Below, one piece after another: positions 41,424 through 50,027 of a stretch of 64,000 nt of DNA (positions are counted from its first letter, which is position 1; each line of letters begins with the position of its first letter). The translations under genes were made by a program, and so were the position numbers. The notes under the pieces were generated by a model that was given only the letters and a program-made list of their open reading frames with translations, did not search any database and was not told the DNA's origin. The stretch lies in contig DVIT01000016.1 in assembly GCA_018711005.1 (NCBI GenBank), positions 1-64,000 of the forward strand. Direction: 5' to 3'. This DNA is from Candidatus Scybalocola faecigallinarum (GTDB lineage Bacteria; Bacillota; Clostridia; Lachnospirales; Lachnospiraceae).

Positions 41424-43100
41424 ATGGAAAAATTTTCGCAAATGACATATGAGCGCCCGGATGTGGATGCCTTTGCCGGGGATGTTAATGCTTTCCTGGA
41501 AGCATTTCGGACTGCTGAGGACTACCCGTCTGCCAGAGCGTTGTTTATGGAGCTGAATGAAAAGCGGGATCATATTGAAACCATGTGCTCCATTGCCGAA
41601 ATCCGCAACACAGTAAATACGGCGGATGAATATTACGAAAAAGAAGTGGAGTATATTGCCCAGATCGCGCCCAAGATCAATCTGGAGATGCGCAAGGTTT
41701 ATGAGCAGCTGCTGGCATCTCCCTTTGTAGGGGATTTTACCAATGAATTTGGTGAAAACTATATCCGCAGCCTGAAAAACCAGATCCGTTTTGCCAATGA
41801 AGCTAATGTGGATAATCAGGTGAAGGAAAGCCTTCTTGTACAAAAGTATGCAAAGGTTTCTGCTGTGTGTACGACCCGCTTCCACGGAGAGGATGTAAAC
41901 TTTTACGGCCTGTTAAAATATATGGAAAGCACAGACCGGAATGTGCGCCGTGAGGCATTTCAGGCGTGGGCAGACCTTTATGAGTCTATTTCCGGGGAAC
42001 TGGATGATATTTACAGCCAGCTTGTCCAGGTGCGCTGCGAGATGGCCAGAGTGCTTGGCTTTAAGGATTATATTGAGCTGATCTACCAGCAGAGAGAACG
42101 CTTTGATTATGACCGGGAGGATGTAAAAAATTTCCGCCGTCAGATCAAGGAAGTGATTGTTCCTATTTGCCAGAAGCTGTTCCGGGAACAGAAAGAGCGT
42201 CTTGGCATTGATCAGCTTCACTATTATGACGAAGCTCTTGTATTTCCTGAAGGCAATGCCGTTCCTGAGGGCACCAGCCGTGAGCTTATTGAGAAGGCTT
42301 CCAAAATGTATCATGAGCTGTCCGGGGAAACCGGAGAATTTTTCGATTTTATGACCCGGTACGAGCTTTTTGATCTGGAAACAAAGCCCGGAAAACGTCA
42401 GGGCGGCTACTGCACCTCCTTGCCGGAGTATAAGGCGCCGTTTATTTTCTCAAACTTTAACGGCACCAGCGCTGATGTGGATGTGCTGACCCATGAAGCC
42501 GGCCATGCGTTTGAGTCCTTTGTATCCTCCCGCAGGATCCCTCTGTCGTCCATGGTATGGCCGACCATGGAAGTGTGCGAGATCCACTCTATGTCTATGG
42601 AATTTTTCACTTACCCGTGGATGGAGCTGTTTTTCGGAGAAAATACAGAAAAGTATAAATATGCCCATTTTGTATCAGCCCTGACCTGCATTCCTTATAT
42701 GGCCTGTGTGGATGAGTTCCAGCACAGAGTATTTGAGGAAAATGCCCTGGATGCCCAGCAGCGGCGCCGAATCTGGAAAGAGCTGGAGGCGTATTATATG
42801 CCGTGGCGGGACTATGACGGCAACAGCTTTTTGGAAAATGGCGGTTTCTGGATGCAGAAGCAGCACATCTTTATGTCGCCGTTTTATTATATTGATTATG
42901 CGCTGGCCCAGATGGGCGCCCTGGAGTTTTACGGCCGCATGAAAACAGACCGGAAAACCGCCTGGGAGGATTATTTCAGACTGTGCTGCGCCGGAGGCAG
43001 CAAAGGCTACTTTGATCTGCTGAAGCTGGCCCATCTGAGCAATCCTTTTGAGGACGGAACAGTGAAGGGAATCATGGATTCTCTTAAGGACGAGCTTTAA
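41424..43100 (+). CDS. M3-family oligoendopeptidase (PepF-like)
   Basis: A 558-aa cytoplasmic zinc metallopeptidase that degrades short peptides. The zinc site is H357-E358-x-x-H361 in LTHEAGHAFESF, with the third ligand Glu downstream in MEVCEIHSMSMEFF. The long helical N-terminal lobe (about residues 1-200) is usual for M3B (oligoendopeptidase F) enzymes; the length is slightly below the 600 of PepF. ATG 41424 follows AAAGGAA; the ATG at 41406 is an alternative. A relic of an unrelated permease gene lies directly after the stop. Confidence 0.92.
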   Translation: MEKFSQMTYERPDVDAFAGDVNAFLEAFRTAEDYPSARALFMELNEKRDHIETMCSIAEIRNTVNTADEYYEKEVEYIAQIAPKINLEMRKVYEQLLASPFVGDFTNEFGENYIRSLKNQIRFANEANVDNQVKESLLVQKYAKVSAVCTTRFHGEDVNFYGLLKYMESTDRNVRREAFQAWADLYESISGELDDIYSQLVQVRCEMARVLGFKDYIELIYQQRERFDYDREDVKNFRRQIKEVIVPICQKLFREQKERLGIDQLHYYDEALVFPEGNAVPEGTSRELIEKASKMYHELSGETGEFFDFMTRYELFDLETKPGKRQGGYCTSLPEYKAPFIFSNFNGTSADVDVLTHEAGHAFESFVSSRRIPLSSMVWPTMEVCEIHSMSMEFFTYPWMELFFGENTEKYKYAHFVSALTCIPYMACVDEFQHRVFEENALDAQQRRRIWKELEAYYMPWRDYDGNSFLENGGFWMQKQHIFMSPFYYIDYALAQMGALEFYGRMKTDRKTAWEDYFRLCCAGGSKGYFDLLKLAHLSNPFEDGTVKGIMDSLKDEL

Positions 43101-43106
43101 GCCCTG

Positions 43107-43202
43107 ATGGTGATCCGTATTGGGATCACCATTCTTGGCGGATTGCTCCCGGCAAAGCGGGCGGCAAAGAAGGATCCGGTGGCAGCACTGCGGACAGAAT
43201 AA
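43107..43202 (+). pseudogene. C-terminal relic of an FtsX/MacB-type ABC permease
   Basis: The 31 codons before TAA at 43200 read MVIRIGITILGG then LLPAKRAAKKDPVAALRTE. This is the very characteristic end of FtsX-like permeases (last membrane helix, then PA-x-RAA-x-x-DPVEALR-x-E). Nothing of the rest of the gene remains; it begins six bases after the peptidase stop. There is no ribosome site. It looks like what remains after a deletion of a former neighbour. Confidence 0.7.
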
Positions 43203-43210
43203 TAAGCATA

Positions 43211-43240
43211 GAAAAAGGCCCCCGGATTTTTGGGGGCCTG
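43211..43240 (-). terminator. Terminator of the SEC-C gene
   Basis: GGCCCCC (43217-43223) and GGGGGCC (43232-43238) form the stem; on the minus strand TTTTTC follows. Confidence 0.85.
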
Positions 43241-43251
43241 ATGAATGCTGA

Positions 43252-43761
43252 TTACTGATTTCTTCCGCAGCAGAATTTGTACTTTTTGCCGCTTCCGCAA
43301 GGACAGGGATCGTTGCGGCCGATCTTTTTGCCCTTAACGATGGTTGTAGAGCTTTTCTGTGCTTTGTAAAGCTCTTTGCGCCGTTCTTCACTTAAAAGAT
43401 TGTTCCACTGAGGAAGGTTATAAAGCCAGTCTGCTTTAGCAGCAACCATGTTGTAATACAGTTTCTCCAGGTCAATGTCCAGAGTTACAACGCTGTCTTC
43501 TTCCAGCTCCTCAATAGGATTAGGCTCTTTAATGCTTTCGTTGATGCCATCCAGGAATCCAAGCATTAATGCTGGTTCAATACCATATTTTTCGGACAGT
43601 TCTTTAACCGTTCCGGTAACAACCTCTACCGGCTCTGTAAGAAGCTGCTCATAAACGTCCTTTTCTTTGGAGTAGTATCTTGTCCAGAATCTTTGTTGTG
43701 ATGCCGCATCTTTGCTGTATTGGGTAACGATTTTTTCCCATTCCTTCATTAATTCGCTCAT
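43252..43761 (-). CDS. SEC-C motif protein
   Basis: A 169-aa protein. A helical, acidic body (residues 1-145) ends in a SEC-C zinc motif, [19 protein letters not shown], the same zinc finger found at the end of SecA. The body has no SecA similarity that I can see. SEC-C proteins are thought to bind SecB, ribosomes or other partners through the finger. ATG 43761 follows AAAGGTGAAG. An unusually long, structured leader separates it from its promoter. Confidence 0.85.
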   Translation of the reverse strand: MSELMKEWEKIVTQYSKDAASQQRFWTRYYSKEKDVYEQLLTEPVEVVTGTVKELSEKYGIEPALMLGFLDGINESIKEPNPIEELEEDSVVTLDIDLEKLYYNMVAAKADWLYNLPQWNNLLSEERRKELYKAQKSSTTIVKGKKIGRNDPCPCGSGKKYKFCCGRNQ

Positions 43762-43902
43762 TTGCTTCACCTTTTCCTTTATTTTTTCCGCAGGCAATGA
43801 ATCAGATAGGCACGGTCCAGGCGACTTTCTCTTGCCGCGGGGTATTTGCCTGGTTCAACCTATGGGCTTAGGAAATTAAAAAATCCCATCCATAGATCAT
43901 GC
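43762..43902 (-). other. Structured leader upstream of the SEC-C gene
   Basis: About 140 bases of transcript precede the start codon. On the minus strand CTATGG and CCATAG pair across a loop, and CCAGGC pairs with GCCTGG enclosing a smaller stem GCGGC / GTCGC with loop AAGAGAAA. No known riboswitch class is recognised and there is no internal ORF. It may be a regulatory leader or a small RNA. Confidence 0.45.
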
Positions 43903-43909
43903 TCTGGAT

Positions 43910-43939
43910 ATTATAGTATAATTTCAGGGCAGTTGTCAA
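43910..43939 (-). promoter_or_regulatory. Promoter of the SEC-C transcript
   Basis: Minus strand: TTGACA (43934-43939), 18-bp spacer, TATAAT (43910-43915): both boxes are perfect. Confidence 0.82.
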
Positions 43940-43960
43940 CCTTTTGACGATCCAACAAAA

Positions 43961-44021
43961 AAGCTTGCGTAAACGATTCAGCCATGCATCCGGGCGGGCA
44001 TGGCTGAATCGTTACAAGCTT
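43961..44021. repeat. Family A palindrome (about 24-bp stem)
   Basis: The arm 43961-43987 (AAGCTTG.GTAA.CGATTCAGCCATGC) pairs with 43998-44021 (GCATGGCTGAATCG then TTACAAGCTT) with small bulges and a 10-base loop. No T-run. It sits between the DUF3006 gene end and the SEC-C promoter. Confidence 0.75.
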
Positions 44022-44086
44022 GCGGCTTTAACGCTTTTCGGCCTGACCGGGCATAACAGGGGATCTGGCCTGGGCCGGAAATGCTT

Positions 44087-44302
44087 TCAGTCCGCCTGTT
44101 TTTTAAAAAGAGAACGCATTTTATTCTGCATCTGTTCCCGGCGCAGGCGGTTGTCTTTCTTTATATATATGCCATCCTCTTGCTCAATCGCATCCCCCTC
44201 AACGCAGTCCGGGGGCAGGAGCGCTTTTTCTACAGTAAACATCCTGCCGTCCTCCTGTTCACATACAGCAAGCTCCCCTTCAAAACGGTCAATCGTCAGC
44301 AT
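44087..44302 (-). CDS. DUF3006 protein
   Basis: A 71-aa protein starting MLTIDRFEGELAVCE, the hallmark of DUF3006, with the later GDAIEQEDGIYIKKD typical of this small beta-barrel-like family. The C-terminus is basic and helical (RLRREQMQNKMRSLFKK). ATG 44302 follows GGAGGGG. DUF3006 genes often sit beside secreted nucleases or hydrolases, but none is here. Function unknown. Confidence 0.85.
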   Translation of the reverse strand: MLTIDRFEGELAVCEQEDGRMFTVEKALLPPDCVEGDAIEQEDGIYIKKDNRLRREQMQNKMRSLFKKQAD

Positions 44303-44404
44303 GATCTGACCCCTCCTTTGCTCTGGTTTATGATCATTGTAGCGGATAAAACACAAAAACGCAACCCACCCCCTTTCTCCATTTGACCCCCGAATCGGAC
44401 TGTG

Positions 44405-44476
44405 TTACAATTAAGCCATGCATACCGGCATAAGCTACAGCGAAGGCGAAGCCTGAGCTGCATGGCTTAATTGTAA
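44405..44476. repeat. Family A palindrome upstream of the oxidoreductase gene
   Basis: TTACAATTAAGCCATGCA (44405-44422) is the exact complement of TGCATGGCTTAATTGTAA (44459-44476). The 36-base loop has its own small stems (AGCT...AGCT, GGCGAAGCC). It ends 27 bases before the next start codon, so it would lie in that gene's leader if transcription starts upstream. Confidence 0.75.
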
Positions 44477-44502
44477 GCTGCGAGAATATGGAGGTCGAGA
44501 AA

Positions 44503-45483
44503 ATGTTTAATTGGGGAATTGCCGGAACCGGCGCGATTGCCAGCAAATTTGCGGATACAGTATATAAAATGAAGGATGACATGACTGTTTACGGCGTGGC
44601 TTCACGTAATTATGGAAAAGCCTATAAGTTTGCAAAGCAGCATCATGTGACGAAAGCTTTTGAAAGCTATGAGCGTATGCTGGAGGATGAAAATATCCAT
44701 GGAGTTTATATTGCCGTACCCCATCCAATGCACTGTGAATATGCTGTGGCAGCTATGAAAGCCGGAAAGCATGTGTTATGCGAAAAGCCGGTAGGTATGA
44801 ATGCAGGGCAGGTTCAGCATATGATCGATGTGGCTTATGACAATAATGTATTTCTCATGGAAAACATGGTGACACGGTTTTTGCCGGCGGTCCTGCAGGT
44901 ACGCCAGTGGATCGATGAAGGCGAGATCGGAGAGGTTCGGTTTATTGAAGCAAGCTACGGATTCCCGGCCCAGGGATTTCCGGACACCCGGTGGTTTAAC
45001 CGTGACCTTGGGGGCGGAGCCCTCCTGGATGTGGGCATTTATCCGGCCAGCTTTGCAACTATGATCCTGGGATTTGATATTGAGGACATAAAAACCTGCG
45101 CCTATTTGGGAGAAGCAGGGACGGATGAGCATAATATGATCACCCTGGTCTACCGGGGCGGCCGCAGGATCGCTCATTTAAGCTCATCGGTCGTAGCGGA
45201 TACCGGCTGCGGCGCTGTGATCTCCGGAGAATTTGGAAAGATCACTATGGATCATTTTACAAATTGTACCCGGGTGGCACTGACACGTAACTTTGAGGAA
45301 ACACAGATCATGGAATTTCCCCATGAGGTCAATGGCTTTGAATATGCCATCCGGGAGGCCTATCACTGTATTTCCAAGGGAGAGCTGGAAAGTCCGCGCC
45401 TTCCCTGGGTCGTGACCCTGGAAAACATGCGGATCATGGACCGGATCCGGGGCATGTGGGGATTGCATTATCCTTGTGAGTAA
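44503..45483 (+). CDS. Gfo/Idh/MocA-family oxidoreductase
   Basis: A 326-aa NAD(P)-dependent dehydrogenase, probably of a sugar, inositol-like compound or dihydrodiol. The Rossmann motif GIAGTGAIASKFA starts near residue 5, the EKPVGMNAGQ motif with the family lysine is near residue 92, and the C-terminal alpha/beta domain has GGGALLDVGIYP with the His-equivalent region near 180. Substrate cannot be read. ATG 44503 follows GGAGG; the ATG at 44488 lies over that site. It heads a run of five close genes. Confidence 0.9.
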   Translation: MFNWGIAGTGAIASKFADTVYKMKDDMTVYGVASRNYGKAYKFAKQHHVTKAFESYERMLEDENIHGVYIAVPHPMHCEYAVAAMKAGKHVLCEKPVGMNAGQVQHMIDVAYDNNVFLMENMVTRFLPAVLQVRQWIDEGEIGEVRFIEASYGFPAQGFPDTRWFNRDLGGGALLDVGIYPASFATMILGFDIEDIKTCAYLGEAGTDEHNMITLVYRGGRRIAHLSSSVVADTGCGAVISGEFGKITMDHFTNCTRVALTRNFEETQIMEFPHEVNGFEYAIREAYHCISKGELESPRLPWVVTLENMRIMDRIRGMWGLHYPCE

Positions 45484-45498
45484 AGGAATGAATGGAGC

Positions 45499-46410
45499 AT
45501 GTTTGGATATGTAACGGCCAATGAGCCGGAACTGAAAGTGAAAGAATATCATGAGTATAAGGCCTATTACTGCGGTCTTTGCCATATTTTAAAGAAAAAA
45601 TACGGATTTGCAGGGCAGATGACACTGACCTACGATATGACCTTTTTGATCATGCTGCTGACAAGCCTGTATGAGTGTGAGCCAAAACAGGAAGAACACC
45701 GGTGCAAGGCGCATCCGGTGCGTCCTCAAAAGATGCTTACAAACAAATTTACAGAATACGCGGCAGATATGAATATATTGCTCACTTACCATCATCTGAT
45801 GGATGACTGGAAAGATGAGGGCAGCAAGGCCGGATGCGTTGGGGCAGGAGCGTTGCGCCATACTTATAAAAAGCTGAAGAAAAAGTATCCCGGGAAAAGC
45901 CGGGCTATGGCCTACTGGCTCCACCGTCTCCATGAACTGGAAAAGGCAGGAGAGAAAAGTATTGACCGGGTGGCCGGATGCTTTGGAAAGATCATGGAAA
46001 CGATTCTTGTTTATGAACCGGATGCCTGGGAAGATATTTTAAAGCGTATGGGATTCTTTTTAGGAAAGTTTATCTATATTATGGATGCCTTTGATGATGT
46101 GGAAAAGGATATAGAAAGCGGCAGCTATAATGCTTTAAAGGATCGGTTCGGACACGAAAATTTCACAGAAGAATGTAATTTCATGTTGAATCTCATGATG
46201 GCAGAGTGTACAATAGAATTTGAAAAATTGCCATGTATACAAGATGCTGAGATCCTGCGCAATATTTTGTATGCCGGAGTCTGGAAAAAATTTGACAAAA
46301 GGGTGCAGGAGCGCATCGCTTTGTCCCAGCTGCCTGATGGCGGAAAGAAGGGCCAAAAGCAGGGCGGATCCCGCTGCAAAGCATGCGGGAAATGTAAAAT
46401 GAGAAAGTAA
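45499..46410 (+). CDS. DUF5685 protein
   Basis: A 303-aa cytoplasmic, mostly helical protein beginning [20 protein letters not shown], the DUF5685 signature, followed by YYCGLCHIL with a CxxC pair. A second Cys group closes the protein (CKACGKCK), so a bound metal shared between the ends is plausible. The middle helices contain a [16 protein letters not shown] segment reminiscent of acidic helices of prenyl-synthase-like folds, but no catalytic claim is made. It lies between an oxidoreductase and a J-domain gene at 15-base spacing. Confidence 0.82.
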   Translation: MFGYVTANEPELKVKEYHEYKAYYCGLCHILKKKYGFAGQMTLTYDMTFLIMLLTSLYECEPKQEEHRCKAHPVRPQKMLTNKFTEYAADMNILLTYHHLMDDWKDEGSKAGCVGAGALRHTYKKLKKKYPGKSRAMAYWLHRLHELEKAGEKSIDRVAGCFGKIMETILVYEPDAWEDILKRMGFFLGKFIYIMDAFDDVEKDIESGSYNALKDRFGHENFTEECNFMLNLMMAECTIEFEKLPCIQDAEILRNILYAGVWKKFDKRVQERIALSQLPDGGKKGQKQGGSRCKACGKCKMRK

Positions 46411-46426
46411 AGGAAGGAAGTTATTA

Positions 46427-47071
46427 ATGACAGATCCATATAGTGTGCTTGGGGTTTCCCCCAACGCATCTGACGAGGAGATAAAAAAGGCATACAGAAA
46501 TCTGAGCCGGAAGTACCATCCGGACTCTTATAATGATAATCCGCTGGCCGATCTGGCAGAGGAAAAGTTTAAGGAAGTCCAGGACGCATATAAGCAGATC
46601 ATGGACGAACGCTCCCACGGAGGCGGCGGAAGCTATTCCGGTTCAGGCAGCTCCGGCTACGGCGGCTCCGGTTATAATGGCGGCTACTCCGGTTCCGGCA
46701 ATTCAAATGTAGAACTGACAGCTGCCGGGAACTTTATTAATAATGGACGTTATCGTGATGCGCTGAACGTATTAAGCGGAATACGCAATCGTGATGCCCG
46801 CTGGTATTATTACAGCGCTGTTGCCAACGCAGGAATCGGCAATAATGTGCAGGCCATGAATGACGCTAATCAGGCAGTGAACATGGATCCGGGCAATCCG
46901 GAATACCGGAACTTTTTAAACCAGATGCAATGGCGGACCAACCGGTATCAGGGCGCCGGACAAAATTACGGCGGACGTCCGCCATATAGCACGGGAAACT
47001 GCTGTTGTGATCTTTGGATTGCAGATACCTGCTGTGAATGTATGGGAGGCGATTTGTGTTCATGCATGTAA
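46427..47071 (+). CDS. J-domain protein with repeat region and Cys-rich tail
   Basis: A 214-aa co-chaperone-like protein. The J domain (residues 1-65) has the HPD tripeptide at 31-33, which stimulates DnaK. A Gly/Ser/Tyr linker (about 66-95) is followed by a TPR-like helical part (about 100-165, [15 protein letters not shown] and [13 protein letters not shown]). The tail is very Cys-rich ([20 protein letters not shown]). It lacks the DnaJ zinc fingers. It follows DUF5685 by 16 bases and overlaps the next gene, so a shared task with DUF5685 is likely. Confidence 0.87.
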   Translation: MTDPYSVLGVSPNASDEEIKKAYRNLSRKYHPDSYNDNPLADLAEEKFKEVQDAYKQIMDERSHGGGGSYSGSGSSGYGGSGYNGGYSGSGNSNVELTAAGNFINNGRYRDALNVLSGIRNRDARWYYYSAVANAGIGNNVQAMNDANQAVNMDPGNPEYRNFLNQMQWRTNRYQGAGQNYGGRPPYSTGNCCCDLWIADTCCECMGGDLCSCM

Positions 47072-47595
47072 ATGCCAAAAAGATCGCTTTTTTAGGACTT
47101 TTGCTGGCAATTGCCATGGTGCTGACCCTGATTGGAGGGTATTTTGAGCCAAGCACCCTGTTTTTTATGGCAGCAGCTGCCTTTTGTACCGGGATCGCTG
47201 TAAGAGAGTGCGGCCTTTATGGCGGCTTTGCTTTTATGGCGGCAGGGGTTTTGCTTGCATTTTTCCTGGCGCCTAACAAGCTGTATATTATTACTTACGG
47301 CGGCATGAGCCTTTATATTTATGCCCGGGAATTTGCTTTTGAAAAAATTGCCGATTCCCGCACCATGCGCCACCGTACAGCGGTTTTTTGGGCCATACGC
47401 TATGCTGTATTTAATATAATGTTTCTGCCCATATTGTTTTTCCTGCCCAAAGTATTTTATGCAGGGACCATTTCCCCGCTGATCATGGCAGGACTGATTG
47501 TTGGAGCGCAGATCGCATTATTTATTTATGATAAGGCATATGATTATTTTCAGGTAACCATGTGGAACCGGATCCGCAAAAGCCTGAAACTGTAA
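47056..47595 (+). CDS. Six-segment membrane protein of unknown function
   Basis: A 179-aa membrane protein with about six hydrophobic segments (starts [24 protein letters not shown]) and a charged loop [19 protein letters not shown] near residues 95-115. The size and pattern recall the substrate-binding S components of ECF transporters or DUF2232 proteins, but neither is firm. GTG 47056 lies six bases after GGGAGG; ATG 47062 is the alternative. It overlaps the J-domain gene, so it is translationally coupled. Confidence 0.7.
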   Translation: MFMHVNAKKIAFLGLLLAIAMVLTLIGGYFEPSTLFFMAAAAFCTGIAVRECGLYGGFAFMAAGVLLAFFLAPNKLYIITYGGMSLYIYAREFAFEKIADSRTMRHRTAVFWAIRYAVFNIMFLPILFFLPKVFYAGTISPLIMAGLIVGAQIALFIYDKAYDYFQVTMWNRIRKSLKL

Positions 47596-47618
47596 ACTGC
47601 AAAAAGGGGGATGAAAAC

Positions 47619-48584
47619 GTGGATATTTCAGGATTTCATGGAGAAGGGCAGTGGTATAAGGGAAATCTTCACTGCCATACAACAATTTCAGATGGAACAC
47701 TTGAGCCGGAACAGGTGGCGCAGCTGTATAAAAGCCATGGGTACGCATTTCTGGCCATTAGCGACCACAATATTTTTACAGACTTTGGACCGGACCTTAA
47801 CAGTGATGATTTTATTATCCTGCCGGCAGTGGAAGCGGCTGCCGTATTCTCCCTGGAAAGCGGAAGCTGGCGTAAGACCCATCATATCCACGGCATACTG
47901 GCGCCTCAGGTTGAGGAAGGCGCAAAGCCTTATGCCCATATGGAGGAGGAACCTTTAAGAACTTATAAGGAGCCCTGGAACCCTCAGGAGGCGGCCCAGG
48001 AGCTGACTGACACCCTTCTTTCCAGAGGATGTATTGCGATTTATAATCATCCTATCTGGTCAAGGGTCAGAGAAGGGGACTTTATTGACACAAAAGGGCT
48101 GACAGCCATTGAGATATTAAATTACGGAACCCAGATCGAAAGCGGCACCGGCTATGATACGACCTACTGGGATACGATGCTCAGGGAAGGCCGGCGGATC
48201 TGGGGCGTGGCAACGGATGATAACCATAACCATCCGGGGCTGGATGATTCCTGCGGCGGATATATTATGGTAAAAGCGCCCTGCCTGAGCCGTGAGGCTA
48301 TTACCCGTTCCATTGTGGAAGGTAATTTTTATTCCTCCTGCGGCCCTCAGATCTTTGACTGGGGGATCCATGACAATGTGGCATATGTGACCTGCAGTCC
48401 TGTGCAAAGGGTAAACTTTATTGCAGGCAACTATGTCGGTGCAGGAGCTACGGTTCTTTCAGAAGATGGCAGTGATTGCGTGGATTACGCGATCCTGCGT
48501 TTAAGAGGCGATGAAACTTATGTGCGTGTGGAGTGTATTGACGCGTCCGGACGCCGTGCATGGAGCAATCCTATCTTTTTATAA
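47619..48584 (+). CDS. PHP-domain metal-dependent phosphoesterase
   Basis: A 321-aa hydrolase. PHP motifs are present: I, LHCHTTISDG (near residue 16); II, AISDHN (near 48); further His/Asp ligands in IYNHPIWSR (near 147) and the C-terminal GVATDDNHNHPGL (near 205-217). A beta-rich C-terminal part (about 240-321) follows. GTG 47619 lies eight bases after AAAAAGGGGG; the longer frame from 47562 runs inside the membrane gene. Substrate unknown; PHP enzymes cleave nucleotides, nucleic-acid ends or phosphorylated metabolites. Confidence 0.87.
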   Translation: MDISGFHGEGQWYKGNLHCHTTISDGTLEPEQVAQLYKSHGYAFLAISDHNIFTDFGPDLNSDDFIILPAVEAAAVFSLESGSWRKTHHIHGILAPQVEEGAKPYAHMEEEPLRTYKEPWNPQEAAQELTDTLLSRGCIAIYNHPIWSRVREGDFIDTKGLTAIEILNYGTQIESGTGYDTTYWDTMLREGRRIWGVATDDNHNHPGLDDSCGGYIMVKAPCLSREAITRSIVEGNFYSSCGPQIFDWGIHDNVAYVTCSPVQRVNFIAGNYVGAGATVLSEDGSDCVDYAILRLRGDETYVRVECIDASGRRAWSNPIFL

Positions 48585-48629
48585 AAGCAAGAATAATGGC
48601 ACGAATGGAAAGCTCATGTTTTTTTGAGA

Positions 48630-48710
48630 AAAATCCCCAAGGCAAAGGCCCTGGGGATTTTGTTTTGGAAATTTACAAAATATGTGCCGGCAGGCGCCTA
48701 GGCACCTGCC
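48630..48710. terminator. Back-to-back terminators between convergent genes
   Basis: AAAATCCCCAAGGC (48630-48643) with GCCCTGGGGATTTT (48648-48661) and TTTTG serves the plus strand. GGCAGGCGCC (48689-48698) with GGCACCTGCC (48701-48710) over a two-base loop lies at the end of the minus-strand gene. Confidence 0.8.
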
Positions 48711-48724
48711 GCGGTAAGATCAGA

Positions 48725-49915
48725 TCAGAAATTTACATCTTCGCCATAGAAGCATGCTTTTAACAGATTTTCCATATCTTCCTGAGAAGGGATTCTCGGG
48801 TTGGAGCCTGTGCAGGCGTCGCCGATGGCTAATGTAGCAACTTCGGATAATTTATCCATAAATTCTTTTTCGTCAATGATGCCGCCTTCATAATCCTTGA
48901 TGCATTTCGGAATATTTAAGGATTCGTTCATTGCTTTGATCTCGGCTACAAGAGCAGCAACTTTTTCTTCTACAGTATTTCCGCCAAGGCTGATGAAATC
49001 AGCGATTTCAGCATAACGAACAGCTGCGGATTCTACTTTTGCATTGTACTGGATCACTCTTGGCAGATACATAGCGTTTGCACAGCCATGAACAATATGT
49101 CCGCCGCTGTAAGCAGCACCGGTCTTATGAGCCATAGAATGAACGATACCTAAAAGAGCATTGGAAAATGCCATGCCGGCAAGACACTGAGCATTGTGCA
49201 TACGGTCGCGGGCTTCCATATCTCCGTCATAAGACTTTTTCAGATCATTGTGGATCATCTTAATGGCATGAAGGGCCAGAGGATCTGTGTAATCGCAGTG
49301 CATTGTGGACACATAAGCTTCGATGGCATGTGTCAGGGCATCCATACCTGTGTGAGCAGTCAGCTTCTGAGGCATGGTTTCAGCCAGCTCAGGATCAACA
49401 ATAGCAACATCCGGTGTAATGTTAAAGTCTGCTAAAGGATATTTGATACCTTTATTGTAATCTGTGATTACGCTGAAAGCGGTAACTTCTGTTGCTGTAC
49501 CGGAAGTTGACGGGATGGCACAGAAGTGAGCCTTTGTACGCAGTGTCGGGAAGGAAAACGGAGTAATGAGATCTTCAAAGGATGTATTGGGATATTCATA
49601 AAATACCCACATAGCCTTTGCAGCATCAATAGGAGATCCGCCGCCCATAGCAACGATCCAGTCCGGTTCAAATTCCTGCATCATTTTTGCGCCCTTCATC
49701 ACAGTGTCAACACTTGGATCCGGCTCAACATTTTCAAATAAGGCAACTTCCATGCCTGCTTCTTTTAAATAATTAACAGCTTTGTCTAAAAAGCCAAAGC
49801 GTTTCATGGAACCGCCGCCTACAACAACAACGGCTTTTTTACCTGTTAAATTTTTAAGCTCTGCAAGAGATCCTTTTCCATGATATAAGTCTCTTGGTAA
49901 TGTAAAACGTGCCAT
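48725..49915 (-). CDS. Iron-containing alcohol dehydrogenase
   Basis: A 396-aa Fe-dependent NAD(P)H dehydrogenase, close to the ADH half of AdhE-type and butanol-type enzymes, reducing an aldehyde to an alcohol to recycle NAD+. Cofactor loop MGGGSPIDAAKAMW near residue 95; metal ligands Asp/His in DALTHAIEAY near 194-203 and SMAHKTGAAYSGGHIVHG near 258-275. ATG 49915 follows GGGGAGAG. Its promoter carries a Rex-like operator, fitting NADH control. The physiological aldehyde (acetaldehyde, butyraldehyde or other) is not decided. Confidence 0.92.
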   Translation of the reverse strand: MARFTLPRDLYHGKGSLAELKNLTGKKAVVVVGGGSMKRFGFLDKAVNYLKEAGMEVALFENVEPDPSVDTVMKGAKMMQEFEPDWIVAMGGGSPIDAAKAMWVFYEYPNTSFEDLITPFSFPTLRTKAHFCAIPSTSGTATEVTAFSVITDYNKGIKYPLADFNITPDVAIVDPELAETMPQKLTAHTGMDALTHAIEAYVSTMHCDYTDPLALHAIKMIHNDLKKSYDGDMEARDRMHNAQCLAGMAFSNALLGIVHSMAHKTGAAYSGGHIVHGCANAMYLPRVIQYNAKVESAAVRYAEIADFISLGGNTVEEKVAALVAEIKAMNESLNIPKCIKDYEGGIIDEKEFMDKLSEVATLAIGDACTGSNPRIPSQEDMENLLKACFYGEDVNF

Positions 49916-49950
49916 AAATTCTTCTCTCCCCTGAATCATCAAAATGATGA

Positions 49951-50001
49951 TTGATATTTTTTTAACAACTTCTATTATAGACGTTTCTGCTATTTTTGCA
50001 A
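49951..50001 (-). promoter_or_regulatory. Alcohol dehydrogenase promoter with Rex-like operator
   Basis: Minus strand: TTGCAA (49996-50001), 16-bp spacer, TATAAT (49974-49979), then TTGTTAAAAAAATATCAA (49951-49968) over the likely transcription start. Against the clostridial Rex consensus TTGTTAA-N4-TTAACAA, 12 of 14 fixed positions match. Confidence 0.72.
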
Positions 50002-50027
50002 TATCTTTTGTGAAAAAAACATATTAA

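Noticed and set aside
41175-41885. 236-codon minus-strand ORF across degV and the M3 gene
   Set aside because: It spans two real genes on the other strand and has no start signal.
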